Source: Ephydatia muelleri (taxonomy: Eukaryota > Porifera > Demospongiae > Spongillida > Spongillidae). From it: DNA of 64,000 nt. The first letter of the stretch is position 1. Each line of letters opens with the position of its first letter. Of this stretch, positions 55,601 through 57,484 are shown one piece after another. The notes below the pieces were generated by a model. That model was not told the origin of the DNA. It saw only the letters and a list, made by a program, of their open reading frames with translations, and did not search any database. The translations under genes and the position numbers were made by a program. Location of the stretch: positions 6,958,699 to 7,022,698 of the forward strand of contig JABACO010000018.1 in assembly GCA_013339895.1 (NCBI GenBank), read 5' to 3'.

Positions 55601-57067
55601 GTGCCTTTTTAAATCAACAACTCTTGAGCAACAACCCCCCCCCCCTCCCCCACCTGCTTGCTTCATTATGCTAACCTCCACCATAGTTTAAATAGGTACA
55701 TTCAAATGATACCACAAAGCTACAACATGGCCCAAGAGTTTTGCAGTTTCACATTAACCCCTACACTATAAGCAATTAAAGAATCAGACCTCTGGAAAAA
55801 AGCATTCAATGTGGAGCACAACTTCAGTGGGTCCAGTGTCTCCATCTTGTCAATAATGGTAGTAAAGAATTGTGGTGAATCATCACACTTATAGATGCGA
55901 TTCCTGAAAATAAAAACTGTTAACATTTCAGCCATTAGATGGCTTTTAAAGACATACACTCTTATCCTGTATGCAAGGATAACGTAGAAGGGAAAATCCT
56001 TTTCAAACACGTCACTATTGTTGAGGCATTTAACAATCTTCTTCAGCACATCACCATGGCTACCATCACCTTTAGCCTTGAGACAATGAAACAAAATTCC
56101 TGCATATATTTCCAACTGATCATACATCTACTTACTGTCTTCTCATACTGCTGGAAAGTGGACATAACCATTGTAAATGTTCCAATATCTTCAGACACTA
56201 TAACAGGTGTGTCATTACTGAACATCAGCTGCTTGATTTCTGCATTTAAGTTGTGCTTATCTCCAAGAGTAAACCGTGCCATTATCTTCTCCATTGTACC
56301 TGTATAACACATAGATAATCAGCAGTGTCGGTAGTACACTACCAACCTTCCTTGTCTCTTCTTTCTGGCACTTGTCTCGCAGGCTGGACAGCCTGGGCTG
56401 CTGTTGGTTCTTGTGTGACTGCTACAATGGGGGTGGGTCCTGCATCCACATGGCTCTCAACCTGCACCTGTCCAAATACTTCACTGTTCGTGTCTACAGT
56501 TGACAACAGTTTCTTTCCATCACTGGCTTTTAACAGAAGCACAGGAATGGAGCTACCCTGGGGCCACTGCTGTGCCTCTACCATGAAGTCCTCCCTGGTA
56601 TTCACAAATACTATAGCCTTCGCGTGGGCGCTCTGGAACTGTTCCACCAGCTGCCCCAGGTCCTCGCCTTCTTTGAGCAGTAGACAGCGTATGTGCTCAC
56701 CTTCTATTCCTTCATCCTCTGCAGCAAGTACCTTCCAGTCAACAGGCTTCGAATCGCCAGCGTGTCCGTACATCAAGGGGGCGATAATTTGTTGTCCTAA
56801 TTTAATTTTCAGACCTACGTTTAGAAGCGGTCATTATATAGATAAGCAGATACAAGTATAGAGATGATACAAGCAATAGAAGCAGGCAAGACCGACAGTT
56901 CAACAAATTGAACATAACTACGACTGCTAGCGGTGGAGCAGTTTGCACTTACCGTCAGATACATCCTGTAGCCACATTTGACCAGAACGAAGTTCAGGGC
57001 TATCTTCACTTTTGGGTTCTGGGATTTCTGACGATGCAGTCGGCCCTACACTTTTTTCTTCTGCCAT
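79..57067 (-). CDS. RNF213/mysterin-like giant AAA+ ATPase gene, spliced, C-terminal end beyond the window
   Basis: A single minus-strand gene of about 45 exons; the exon blocks are described separately below. Summed exons give roughly 15 kb, about 5,100-5,200 residues, close to vertebrate RNF213. Diagnostic sequence: P-loop GETGVGKT with a following acidic Walker B (VFLDEVNTSS), a second P-loop GAPGSSKT with VVFMDEAGLPEE, and the family phrases YYQCSRRTT and NKNITL-like NSNITLIRLWFSRAE. RNF213 is a cytosolic dynein-like six-module AAA+ protein with an E3 shell, active in innate immunity and at lipid droplets in vertebrates; the role here is unknown. The start is the first ATG (57067) of an exon ending in a good GTAAGT donor. 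Eight introns exceed 1.7 kb and hold nearly all mobile DNA in the locus. The linkage of the 54-57 kb exons to the rest across a 12.7-kb intron is inferred from strand, order and lack of another start. Confidence 0.85.
1438..4782 (-). other. Intron of the RNF213-like gene
   Basis: A 3.3-kb AT-rich intron. I see no coding signal on either strand outside the palindromic element at 2863-4479; the apparent short open frames inside that element are mirror images of each other in its two arms. Bases 1438-2860 hold nothing recognisable apart from several copies of the palindromic octamer TACATGTA. Confidence 0.6.
2863..4479. mobile_element. 1.6-kb palindromic (foldback) element with mariner-like ends
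   Basis: The left end CAGTTGAAATC (2863) and the right end GATTTCAACTG (to 4479) are inverted copies, each flanked by TA (2861-2862 and 4480-4481), the target duplication of Tc1/mariner elements. The inverted similarity does not stop at the ends: the whole left half (CATAAATT, TTTGGCATTAG, CATGACAACAAAT, AACCTGTTCAATAAACACG and so on) recurs inverted in the right half, through to a pair near the centre (GAGTCGGT near 3547 and ACCGACTC near 3788). The arms have diverged by perhaps 10-20% with indels. No transposase frame is visible. It is a non-autonomous element or an old head-to-head insertion. Confidence 0.75.
4783..8540 (-). CDS. RNF213-like gene: middle of the E3-shell region, no RING or RZ finger
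   Basis: Ten short exons: about 8540-8175, 7952-7834, 7559-7443, 7315-6982, 6715-6565, 6314-6205, 6150-5885, 5840-5692, 5636-5275 and 4909-4783. Landmarks: GAFKMAVWLTVYYDFFDKK, LSRFFEEGHIAIIQRFLNPE, a basic linker (GGRQARPKQRRGKPEDPLLE), DVDLRHALANMIAVVIASPK, GLHYDCGVELSPDGQFGRQD and TLHSLYLLLWANFGAFCVAL. The order of the last three follows the vertebrate segments on either side of the RZ finger, but the Cys/His-rich finger itself is replaced by a short stretch with a single HYDCG. The last exon ends QIYQPSWSELKEA. All helices of the shell seem preserved. Small extra exons in the introns between these could have been missed. Confidence 0.72.
6445..6522. repeat. (CA)n microsatellite in an intron
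   Basis: A nearly uninterrupted run of CA dinucleotides within the intron between the exons at 6205-6314 and 6565-6715. It is flanked by imperfect CA-rich sequence on both sides. Confidence 0.95.
9301..12162 (-). CDS. RNF213-like gene: start of the E3-shell region
   Basis: Exons about 12162-11937 (SFYGLKKETTDSLLLTMLPT), 11777-11376, about 11310-10077 and about 10010-9301. The third contains QLPKLFVLLLHFPPHNFLNP followed by LRGWDHYYLDTLGHHIGNG, equivalent to the segment after AAA6 that opens the E3 module in RNF213, then RDRLLRELLITKGVGGVLCQ. The last reads LPSLADSISAGLDGSAEMEL and VMQTTFFVLQC, which by order resembles the helices that flank the RING in vertebrates. No C-x2-C...H-x2-C cluster appears between them. 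An antisense open frame (10112-10639, plus strand) is a shadow of this conserved coding sequence. Placement is confident; residue-level correspondence with the vertebrate protein is from memory of the family. Confidence 0.8.
12325..14486 (-). CDS. RNF213-like gene: AAA3 C-part, AAA4 (P-loop GAPGSSKT) and following module
   Basis: Exons about 14486-13085, about 13018-12779 and about 12684-12325. The first, about 467 codons, begins with the AAA3 sensor region (KNMFVVAACNPHRGNS) and carries AAA4: PLIIVGAPGSSKTLSFNI (Walker A), HYYQCSRRTTSNEIQTVFSR, CVVFMDEAGLPEESHESLKV (Walker B) and FVAITNHVLDAAKTNRAISL (sensor). The second has TRVFVCSDFPGDTHLQK and the third HTVVMAQTDDIHESFYDLFN and FEKYRLTHHALLDAALG. 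These match the order in vertebrate RNF213 closely, so this is the best-conserved part of the gene. All key ATPase residues I can look for are present, so an active motor is expected. Confidence 0.92.
14541..20038 (-). CDS. RNF213-like gene: AAA3 module (P-loop GETGVGKT)
   Basis: Exons about 20038-19862 (DRQVKFSLDSNIAEEECHKL), about 17918-17702 (VPTNTRTLGSTLMEAMLKEV), about 17650-17540 (IDLITLHADKLLAADRTKF), about 17484-17155, 17073-16850, 14792-14672 and 14624-14541. The fourth reads YTLKMLNIHERYRCGVPVII then EGETGVGKTALVQMLSALW, the Walker A of AAA3. The last reads VFLDEVNTSSCLGLLKEFIV, the Walker B of the same module. The P-loop and Walker B are therefore separated by a 2.1-kb intron (14793-16849) with a MITE in it. 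The intron between the first two exons holds the Tc1/mariner relic. AAA3 is one of the two catalytically important ATPase sites known in this family. Confidence 0.85.
14793..16849 (-). other. Intron splitting AAA3
   Basis: A 2.06-kb AT-rich intron between the AAA3 P-loop exons and its Walker B exons. It contains a short palindromic element at about 15547-15735. I see nothing else recognisable in it. Confidence 0.6.
15547..15735. mobile_element. Short palindromic MITE-like element (family with 32.8-33.8 kb copies)
   Basis: The left end reads TTTGGATGTAGGATTGGGTG and the right end, inverted, reads TTTGGATGTAAGATTGGGCA. Inside these, GGTTTGATA (left) pairs with TATCAAACC (right). About 190 bp, non-coding. 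The same terminal motif recurs near 32811, 33660 and 33765. Confidence 0.65.
18487..19403 (-). mobile_element. Degenerate Tc1/mariner-type DNA transposon
   Basis: Terminal inverted repeats of about 39 bp, starting CAGTAGCGGTCAAATTAAAC at 18487 and, on the other strand, CAGTAGTGGTCAAATTAAAC at 19403; one mismatch seen. Both ends are flanked by TA (18485-18486 and 19404-19405). On the minus strand between about 18640 and 18900 a transposase remnant can be read: NFEDVLWTDECSIQMESHRR, with the aspartate of the DDE triad in WTDE, then GDAPKPKPRHMNFSKSV. The frame is broken and the element, at 917 bp, is shorter than an autonomous Tc1 (1.3-1.6 kb), so it is dead. It lies in the intron between two pre-AAA3 exons. 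Confidence 0.8.
20978..23975 (+). mobile_element. piggyBac-like DNA transposon, TTAA-flanked
   Basis: Matching 15-bp ends TCATAGATTGATCAG (20978-20992) and its inverse (23961-23975), each directly flanked by TTAA (20974-20977 and 23976-23979), the target duplication of piggyBac elements. Sub-terminal sequence is also partly inverted (GCTTACTTAAGTAG on the left; ACTAAAGTAAGCG on the right). Inside on the plus strand is a broken piggyBac transposase. The element is about 3.0 kb and sits in the 4.7-kb intron between exons at 20038 and 24702. Confidence 0.88.
21637..23358 (+). pseudogene. Broken piggyBac (DDE_Tnp_1_7) transposase
   Basis: Remnants: an acidic N-terminal part (21637-21969, many Asp/Glu), a middle piece in shifted frames (22200-22320, SSVCRLIDAFNLC) and a long open stretch 22500-23099 with RAVYTDSAFASVTTAIACRQ, GLHFTGLVKTATTKFPKKFL and VIDINNHVRQGGLSLE, typical of the catalytic core and following region of piggyBac-derived proteins. 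The end carries a cysteine-rich tail (RRCGRGCKYYCKGCSNP, about 23300-23350) as in piggyBac C-terminal zinc-binding domains. Stops and frameshifts at about 21969, 22200 and 23099 rule out an intact enzyme unless spliced; I see no convincing introns. Confidence 0.75.
24702..25576 (-). CDS. RNF213-like gene: AAA2-like module with intact P-loop
   Basis: Exons 25576-25498, 25440-25235 and 25071-24702. Removing the 57-bp intron (25441-25497, GTATGT...GGCAG) joins VFGNAG to DGKTHYIKRQ and creates a perfect Walker A, GNAGDGKT, hidden in single-frame reading. It is followed by CTISVNEAFAPLGAIKKLRR and by CAIFFNFTLLPPEG. The third exon has FFFDLLILGYVEDRDTGLSF and DWVIYVEVPSRDL, typical of the stretch between the first P-loop-like module and AAA3 in RNF213. 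In vertebrate RNF213 the active nucleotide sites are described in AAA3 and AAA4, so an intact P-loop here may mean an additional nucleotide site. No clear Walker B acidic pair is visible in these exons. Confidence 0.75.
25980..26420 (+). pseudogene. Plus-strand fragment of a retrotransposon C-terminal region
   Basis: The open stretch 26224-26406 encodes FGTETLNILKDLGHRLKLAF then LLQRLSVAVQHGNAASVMGS. It resembles the C-terminal tail of the retrotransposon polyproteins of the type found at 26.7-30.4 kb (LEIYSHVNMSLVRSIARAI plays the same part there) but points the opposite way, so it is a separate broken copy next to that element. A low-complexity AT-rich region with ATT runs follows (26420-26560). 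Confidence 0.45.
26700..27905 (-). CDS. Retrotransposon C-terminal domain: CCHC-like motif and restriction-like endonuclease (copy B)
   Basis: 401 codons, open. After helical RT-connection sequence (QAQLSPSMGGFGLRLLSGHS) comes a zinc knuckle CCPFCPDTVLDPLGHHAVSC with H and C spacing of the R2/NeSL type, then the nuclease: RPADILVQSWDRG followed by AAFDVTITSPLT, which matches the RPAD...D-x-T arrangement of restriction-like endonucleases in these retrotransposons. The C-terminal tail IPLAVEMYGNWGKEAHEVFN is a conserved family signature. This nuclease nicks the target for reverse transcription. Alone it is open, but it should be translated as part of a polyprotein that is broken upstream. Confidence 0.75.
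   Translation of the reverse strand: MRREMPTFRVLLKAVTKVADIDLHVATSLLRLCASFCKHVHLSRTTPPSLCSNKVRSCLSSCLAVDIPDPNWTQAQLSPSMGGFGLRLLSGHSPAAFISSLAASGFRNLDNVHLQQAVTRFNSQVSPQDAITIEAILDSPPPQSSLSKKVDGLAFQSLLSSSSQVNKARLLSVSAPFVGSWISTIPSPGLNLHLGSAECQMALRWWLGLNTAGGSCCPFCPDTVLDPLGHHAVSCRHGGFVVTRHNLLRDILAGFCRWAHLSVKIEVGYGLSRENINSRPADILVQSWDRGHPAAFDVTITSPLTPAILNISSIYEGAAGRVAEARQHTTNDAKCQDLGWLCIPLAVEMYGNWGKEAHEVFNRLTSLLAFGQTSHKSGLLLEIYSHVNMSLVRSIARAILG
27880..28709 (-). pseudogene. Reverse transcriptase of retrotransposon copy B, broken
   Basis: The open part 28709-28188 reads DVRPIAVGETLRRLTGKCLC, then VVFKVDMSNAFNLVSRQVVL (RT motif A with its aspartate) and GVQQGDPLALCF (motif B). The frame breaks near 28190. 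About 50 bases on, in another frame, YLDDGVIAGNRQA (motif C, the YxDD box) can be read, directly preceded by a TGA where related elements carry tryptophan (near 28136). The following thumb region, ELGPHLGLHINLQKCELFSR, is open to 27880. At least one frameshift and one nonsense change, so the enzyme is not expressed. Confidence 0.78.
28873..30342 (-). CDS. Retrotransposon N-terminal zinc-finger region (copy B)
   Basis: 489 codons, open. It starts MAVGRKESNSQNAPDPQHGL. It contains a Cys-rich cluster near residues 40-55 (CPCCRCNGVNARCKFCMC), a long Ser/Pro/Gln-rich spacer (about residues 75-240), then two C2H2/CCHC-like fingers around residues 250-310 (CIVEGCLAHVAPSMWHNHMS and LFICPSCSQLVSCSRRALHH), and a segment found upstream of the RT in such elements (FIPLKARPAFARALSSALRE). 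These fingers are presumed to bind nucleic acid or the target site. Plus-strand open frames opposite it are low-complexity shadows. Confidence 0.65.
   Translation of the reverse strand: MAVGRKESNSQNAPDPQHGLSSSHSQVSHCPSSQVSSNSCPCCRCNGVNARCKFCMCDKAKLPSSGCLPARRGRCHNNTGLASSSQSPSSHRLDHSSQQSSSPPSTQQLAQHFGSQQLSPLPHPPEGSQSSRTEHRDGPILSSRSHDLPATSPQQPFPHSSQLSLPTYSQQPLPPSPTGRLQQSPASSVSPPAPSIVCPLSPILPPQQSSLPPPVYSSQPPLQVLPAEQLPGFPPATHEDSSSVPTRKQCIVEGCLAHVAPSMWHNHMSLHAKGALPGEVPSDWMKNQNLFICPSCSQLVSCSRRALHHSHCCQRQSTHVLPTNVPPTLTQPQVLPTFEQVCQLNHPTLRFIPLKARPAFARALSSALREVIHRNTEEAWLKFFMLPKCVLPSMVRRGSHAPHTSIESLCKLWLCNDLSTLWAMAQNREIKPSSRLTQALHPTIVGMLSILQFPLVVQVCSAKHAACTSEGVAPSVNTWQPNTLLALLL
31049..32696 (-). CDS. 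RNF213-like gene: linker/pre-AAA2 exons
   Basis: Five exons: about 32696-32365, about 32285-32173, about 32111-31699, about 31640-31250 and about 31182-31049. Family landmarks are TANAMLKLYTQLRDLGCADF, RWMLFFTTPKLLLLHKDL, and PEPFQIFRCQSSSTQEELDL followed by FLQRAVKFPITHLILEVNKL. The last of these corresponds to the stretch just upstream of the AAA modules in RNF213. A charged linker (QAGKKENKEGTGKERWSKEQ) in the first exon is probably disordered. The 5.5-kb intron that follows carries a 3.7-kb retrotransposon. Exon edges are good to a few bases; identity by order and motif is solid. Confidence 0.75.
32811..33800. repeat. Cluster of short inverted-repeat elements in an intron
   Basis: The intron 32697-34490 holds at least three foldback structures. 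The motif GTGATTTGGACGTATAATTG at 32817 recurs inverted near 33655-33700 (AATCCACATCAAAATCAC). Inside that pair, TCTAATTCAAGACTACAATT (33130) pairs with its inverse near 33336-33357. A third pair, CACTCTTTCAATAGAATTTT (33688) with ATTCTATTGAAAGAGTG (about 33745), forms a short hairpin. Nothing codes here. The outer motif is shared with the element at 15.5 kb. Confidence 0.6.
34422..34458. repeat. (CA)n microsatellite
   Basis: About 17 CA repeats immediately 3' (in gene sense) of the 1830-bp exon. It keeps that exon's frame open past the real donor. Confidence 0.95.
34491..36320 (-). CDS. RNF213-like gene: single large arm/linker exon (about 610 codons)
   Basis: One open exon of 1830 bp. The acceptor is at 36321 (TTTATAG before GAGGTC) and the donor is at 34490 (GAG followed by GTTAGC). 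The end carries a conserved RNF213-family stretch: QQYQLITAQLQHEEYN, then VLNHLYAAYKFILPFMD and NSNITLIRLWFSRAE. Earlier parts are helical, with a proline- and lysine-rich loop near the middle (LPKQEGPKEEGVS). In the known RNF213 fold this region belongs to the elongated arm preceding the AAA ring. The open frame continues past the donor into a CA-repeat, which is an artefact of the repeat lacking stops. The intron downstream starts with that (CA)n tract. Confidence 0.8.
36914..37650 (+). pseudogene. N-terminal and SWIM zinc-finger part of the TIR element's gene
   Basis: From ATG 36914 (MRTQQYIKNNASTHYNKLF), through DPFGIPDQHWVDDVSKLPPG to about 37095. The frame then shifts by one into IYTYFIETPGGYTRERLKAF, which clearly belongs to the same protein. 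After a probable 37-bp intron (37182-37218), LSSGWVRAVLYHDLGHENKH leads to the zinc finger. Removing a 52-bp intron (37464-37515) gives CTCMAGLGEVCSHIGAVLF, a SWIM motif (CxC...CxH). One more frameshift near 37556 leads to VEACVRLGKESVTCTSLPCT. SWIM fingers bind DNA or protein and occur in several transposases. Two frameshifts mark this copy as decayed. Confidence 0.6.
37897..38652 (+). pseudogene. YqaJ-like PD-(D/E)xK nuclease domain, interrupted by a stop
   Basis: The open stretch 37897-38571 (224 codons) contains STPLWFEHRVGRITTSVFGR, KWGIEHEQETREAYANIM (helix with conserved Glu), FLAATPDGLVSC and GLLEIKCPFKY. The PDG...LEIKC pattern supplies the catalytic Asp, Glu and Lys of the YqaJ/lambda-exonuclease fold; QVQGQMAIWKKPYCDFIC is the usual following segment. 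At 38569-38571 a TAG interrupts the sequence, and the same frame then continues TTKGLIITRIQADRNFFEEL to 38652; the family normally carries Trp here, so a TGG-to-TAG change is likely. All catalytic residues are intact. The frame probably began upstream without this ATG (SVSTEARISACSA precedes it). Confidence 0.72.
38913..40853. other. Intron sequence without recognisable features
   Basis: AT-rich, no coding signal I can support. A G-rich patch (39800-39817) and a few TACATGTA octamers are the only notable items. The small open frames near 40052-40342 on both strands overlap each other and match nothing I know. Confidence 0.5.
40854..41392 (-). CDS. RNF213-like gene: three small N-terminal arm exons
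   Basis: Three exons with clean splice sites: about 41392-41295 (FVEEYLNVYKIPLGIKICDG...), about 41236-40970 (containing LEFIKRVGAHYATDRRPLDF and a run of hydrophobic helices), and 40914-40854 (SSISEQLDDFQQLILTVLQK, ending in a GTAGAC donor). They sit between the 12.7-kb transposon-filled intron on the right and the 4.5-kb intron carrying the YqaJ element on the left. No catalytic motif is visible; the sequence looks like helical repeat material expected of the RNF213 arm or linker. Assignment to this gene rests on strand, order and uninterrupted reading frame. Confidence 0.6.
42079..43333 (+). pseudogene. Restriction-like-endonuclease retrotransposon, copy A, 5' part
   Basis: Plus-strand relative of the element at 26.7-30.4 kb. 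42255-42629: GSLGKACKVLTSSGIAADES and PLDFDLQSVLRSFPKASACS, the pre-RT region. After a frameshift at about 42620: FLAGGSLIALVKNKPNSSPD, DVRPIAVGEVLRQLTSKYLC (nearly the same words as copy B) and STIHSLRECHWDNDDFVTLK. Further frames give IDFQNAFNMVSRQALLNECH (motif A), GVQQEDPLGPL (motif B, Gly to Glu change) and KWYMDDGVVAG (motif C) near 43105-43140. Several frameshifts and stops make it dead. The 3' part resumes at 48161, on the other side of the Gypsy element. Confidence 0.75.
43334..43560 (+). repeat. 5' LTR
   Basis: 227 bp, TG...CA ends. No difference from the 3' LTR was found in a base-by-base reading. A GGTATAAATG box at about 43421 could be the TATA element of its promoter. Confidence 0.95.
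43565..43582 (+). promoter_or_regulatory. tRNA primer-binding site, complementary to tRNA-Leu 3' end
   Basis: TGGTGGCAGCGGTGGGAT lies 4 nt inside the 5' LTR. Its complement, ending in GCTGCCACCA, matches the 3' end (with CCA) of the conserved animal tRNA-Leu(AAG) as I know it, over 18 nt. Confidence 0.75.
43631..47938 (+). CDS. Gag-Pol polyprotein of the gmr1-like Gypsy element
   Basis: 1435 codons from ATG 43631 (MTTRSGKPYKKP); in-frame codons upstream run into the LTR and primer site, so this start is preferred. Order of domains: charged coiled coil (residues about 15-80), Gag capsid-like core (about 95-250), two CCHC knuckles (CSFCGKAGHSEDVC and CYNCGKPGHPARKC, about 275-325), aspartic protease (LLDTGCSRTMV, about 355), integrase with H-H-C-C zinc domain (HQGR...CKTCSACQ, about 595-645) and catalytic core (MDIVGP, TDQGANF and the late Glu in GLVERFNQ), then RT with VAYIDDFAIFS (YIDD box) and RNase H (VQTDASDRGVGAVL). 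The stop TGA lies within the 3' LTR itself. No break is seen, so it may be functional. Domain order integrase-before-RT defines the gmr1 clade. Confidence 0.92.
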   Translation: MTTRSGKPYKKPTMEEMQGMLKLLAEDRRRREDEIATEKARREDEFAKERARLEEERQIRERENRKQMETMQTHMAALMKLVEDSQKAKVVSPKRELSVKLVPLSDKDDIEAYLVTFERVMTAQKVEESCWSQYLAPQLTGKAQLAFAALPGEDSGNYEAIKTAILQRYDITEEAYRRRFRGITRGSGETNRELSVKLMDLLRKWMKSCTSMEEIQELIGMEQFLNTLPANKRLWVMEQKPKTCIQAGELVDEYEHARREESQRYPENVKGTRSEQKCSFCGKAGHSEDVCYKKTTKEETSRRKTIVCYNCGKPGHPARKCPNNEVLFGRESKYKVKDGMYCKGSVEGCLVSRILLDTGCSRTMVRRQFVPQEKFLEGKWVSIRCVHGDTVLYPLADIKLVVEGIPVTVEAAVADSLPVEVILGTDASRMTELLGRRAGSVFFAQEHVMVVTTRAKRRQEIQEEVLRKEKEVMSGVVPNPLGVSEEEPKLKTMSQEQRRQMRRELGSQGDCLSHINITAEKLKDMQEQDETLRAVRELAALTGGSKGEFFKRDELLYRRWTPRGRGEEMEIEQLVLPKECRQVALEMSHDIPIAGHQGRDRTRQRLLRRFFWPSIFRDVDMYCKTCSACQKASFKGVKPAPLIPLPIVSEPFSRIAMDIVGPLPRSRAGNKYILVICDYATRYPEAVPLKSIDAESVAEELIKVFARMGVPREILTDQGANFTSQLLAELYRLLQVHPIRTSPYHPQTDGLVERFNQTLKSMLRKTGTDGGKEWDKKIPYLLFAYREVPQASTGFSPFELLYGRDVRGPLDILKEVWETTSRTTDENVISYVLSTRERLREMSELVQENLSSSQRRQKSWFDKGARLREFKTGDSVLVLLPTSSNRLLAQWQGPYQVVQRMGKVNYLIDMQDRRKRKRVFHVNMLKDFHVRENQGCFVEEIQEEADIPSWRSGEAGRVVDMGEGLDSGQKKELKELLGRFAKVFSNKPGKTTLYEHRIHTNSSKPVRLPPYRVPHAYRNSIKRELQEMERSGIIEPTCSEWASPIVVVPKRNGELRLCVDYRRLNSVSQVDSYLMPRIDELIDRVGKANFITTLDLTTGYWQIPMADKDKCKTAFVTPFGSFQFTVMPFGLSGAPASFQRLMDRLLQGCEDYAVAYIDDFAIFSSDWQDHLKQLQEVLMRIEKAGLTVKLSKSKFAKRSCEYLGYIVGGGVVKPILSKVEAISSFPKPDTKTAVRAFLGLAGYYRRFIPDFASVAAPLTDLTKKSVPNSGVWNEGCQRAFETLKKALISEPVLSSPDVSKTFIVQTDASDRGVGAVLSQVQEDGQEHPVGYYSRKLLAREQRFSTIEKECLAIKLALDAFKVYLLGRKFVVQTDHRALEWLEKLKENNARLCRWSLALQPYSFGVEHRPGTMNLNADALSRNPATALLQEKGKEV
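47934..48160 (+). repeat. 3' LTR
   Basis: 227 bp, matching the 5' LTR throughout by eye. The polyprotein stop codon is at its bases 3-5. Confidence 0.95.
48161..48640 (+). pseudogene. Restriction-like-endonuclease retrotransposon, copy A, 3' part
   Basis: Continues copy A after the Gypsy insertion. FCGSFCKMVPLARSTPPSLV and QQAQLSPSRGGLGLRSLLHH correspond word for word to FCKHVHLSRTTPPSLC and QAQLSPSMGGFGLRLLSGHS of copy B. The copy of CATGT at 48161-48165 is the target duplication. Similarity ends near 48500-48640, where the nuclease domain should follow but is not recognisable, so this copy is also truncated. Confidence 0.7.
48641..50960. other. Intron sequence with unassigned open stretches
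   Basis: Open stretches 48661-48945, 49109-49468 and 49620-49827 (plus strand) have some codon-like composition but match no family I can name; GGGAACC words recur (48684, 49018, 49246), hinting at remnants of one element. A (CA)n microsatellite lies at 49570-49607 after a poly-C run. A tRNA-like stretch at 50345-50520 is listed separately. Confidence 0.4.
50345..50520 (+). repeat. Possible tRNA-derived SINE fragment
   Basis: GTGGGTAGAGCACTGCACTT (about 50373) resembles a pol III A box and GGTTCGAATCGACA (about 50492) resembles a B box, but they are about 115 nt apart, farther than in a tRNA gene. The outer bases GGCTC...GAGCC could pair. Weak evidence; no second copy was found in the window. 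Confidence 0.3.
50970..52330 (+). pseudogene. Helitron replicase remnant (Helitron_like_N region)
   Basis: Plus-strand pieces in shifting frames. 51454-51642: NQYQTTLDALSKQLIQRAKT and NNALQACRGCMFFLTLPLKN. 51713-52042: NTGGCQCSKSSHKKLIGFMM, SSIMLEKARADYVTAPQAYT and RYLDVMCFPILFPSG. 52044-52325: FGEFHPQNI in one frame, then KKDSRFRKNPQYVFFLLRQQ and SAGIYNVLKTTRRSKGNMP. The CFPILFPSG...FGEFHP and RFRKNPQYVFFLL phrases are typical of the N-terminal domain of animal Helitron Rep-helicase proteins. The HUH nuclease motifs and the helicase are not found. The upstream part 51060-51250 (SEDGVEHVVVSEDNSLAGLG) may belong too. Dead copy. Confidence 0.62.
52335..53590. other. Intron sequence without recognisable features
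   Basis: AT-rich sequence with short open frames only. A plus-strand stretch near 52875-52990 (AIMDFQNGWHHHLQREGHNN) could be a coding remnant but matches nothing I know. Confidence 0.4.
53595..53915. mobile_element. Hairpin (foldback) element, about 320 bp
   Basis: Two nearly matching inverted arms around a 13-nt loop (53749-53761). The inner arms read TAGCACACTC / GAGTGTGCTA, then GGCCTATATT / AATATAGGCC, then ACTGGGTAAAATGAACT / AGTTCATTTTACCCAGT, and so on out to AAACAAGTAAATA / TTTACTTGTATG. A 7-nt insertion lies in the left arm (53721-53730). No coding capacity; likely a MITE. Confidence 0.8.
54117..57067 (-). CDS. RNF213-like gene: N-terminal exons with a protease-associated (PA)-like segment
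   Basis: Exons, 5' to 3': 57067-56953, 56814-56347, 56299-56136, 56115-55958, 55902 to about 55740, an uncertain one near 55490-55680, about 55430-55362, about 55267-55105, 55044-54962, 54907-54744, about 54695-54532, about 54478-54262, about 54202-54117. The first 38 residues are acidic and low complexity (MAEEKSVGPTASSEIPEPKS). Exon 2 holds AKAIVFVNTREDFMVEAQQW followed by SIPVLLLKASDGKKLL, which has the shape of a PA domain (hydrophobic strand, then IPV...S/DGxxL). The later exons are helical and contain no motif I recognise; they should form the N-terminal arm. Exons 1 to 3 join in frame with phases 1, 1 and 0. The exon 3/4 junction requires a 20-nt intron (see findings). PA identity is inference from pattern only. 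Confidence 0.6.
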
Positions 57068-57484
57068 ATTTAATCTCGTGATTCATTACTATTCATGACG
57101 TATTTGTTTCTGTTGTCCTGGTCCCCAGGTTGTATCTATATCTGGTAGGTGGTCTGGCTTGCGAGACTAGTCCAAGTTGAAGTTCACTAACTGAACGAAA
57201 CTTTGCAGTTACTAGTTCATCTGCTGCATTGCTATACTGGTGAGCGGAGTGCGCGTTAATAGAAATTTACACCAGTTACTAGTACTGTAGTAGTACTGAG
57301 TAATAGCTCAGCTGTGGCTCTTGGATATTTAAAGAGTATAGAACCTTCGCGTGTATATTTTTATGTACGTATACTGTACCCAGGTCAGATATAATATGTT
57401 GTCTAGTACTGTAAGCTTAATTACGGGTAATTATTTTTTATTCATGAATCATTTGCTGTGGGGCTCTCGCAGGAAAGAAACGAT
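57068..57484. promoter_or_regulatory. Divergent promoter region between the RNF213-like and ABHD8-like genes
   Basis: 417 bp separate the two start codons, which face away from each other. A GATATTTAAAG stretch (about 57325) is the only TATA-like word. An acceptor-like TCTCGCAG at 57464-57471 leaves open that the hydrolase gene has an upstream non-coding exon within this region. Confidence 0.5.
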
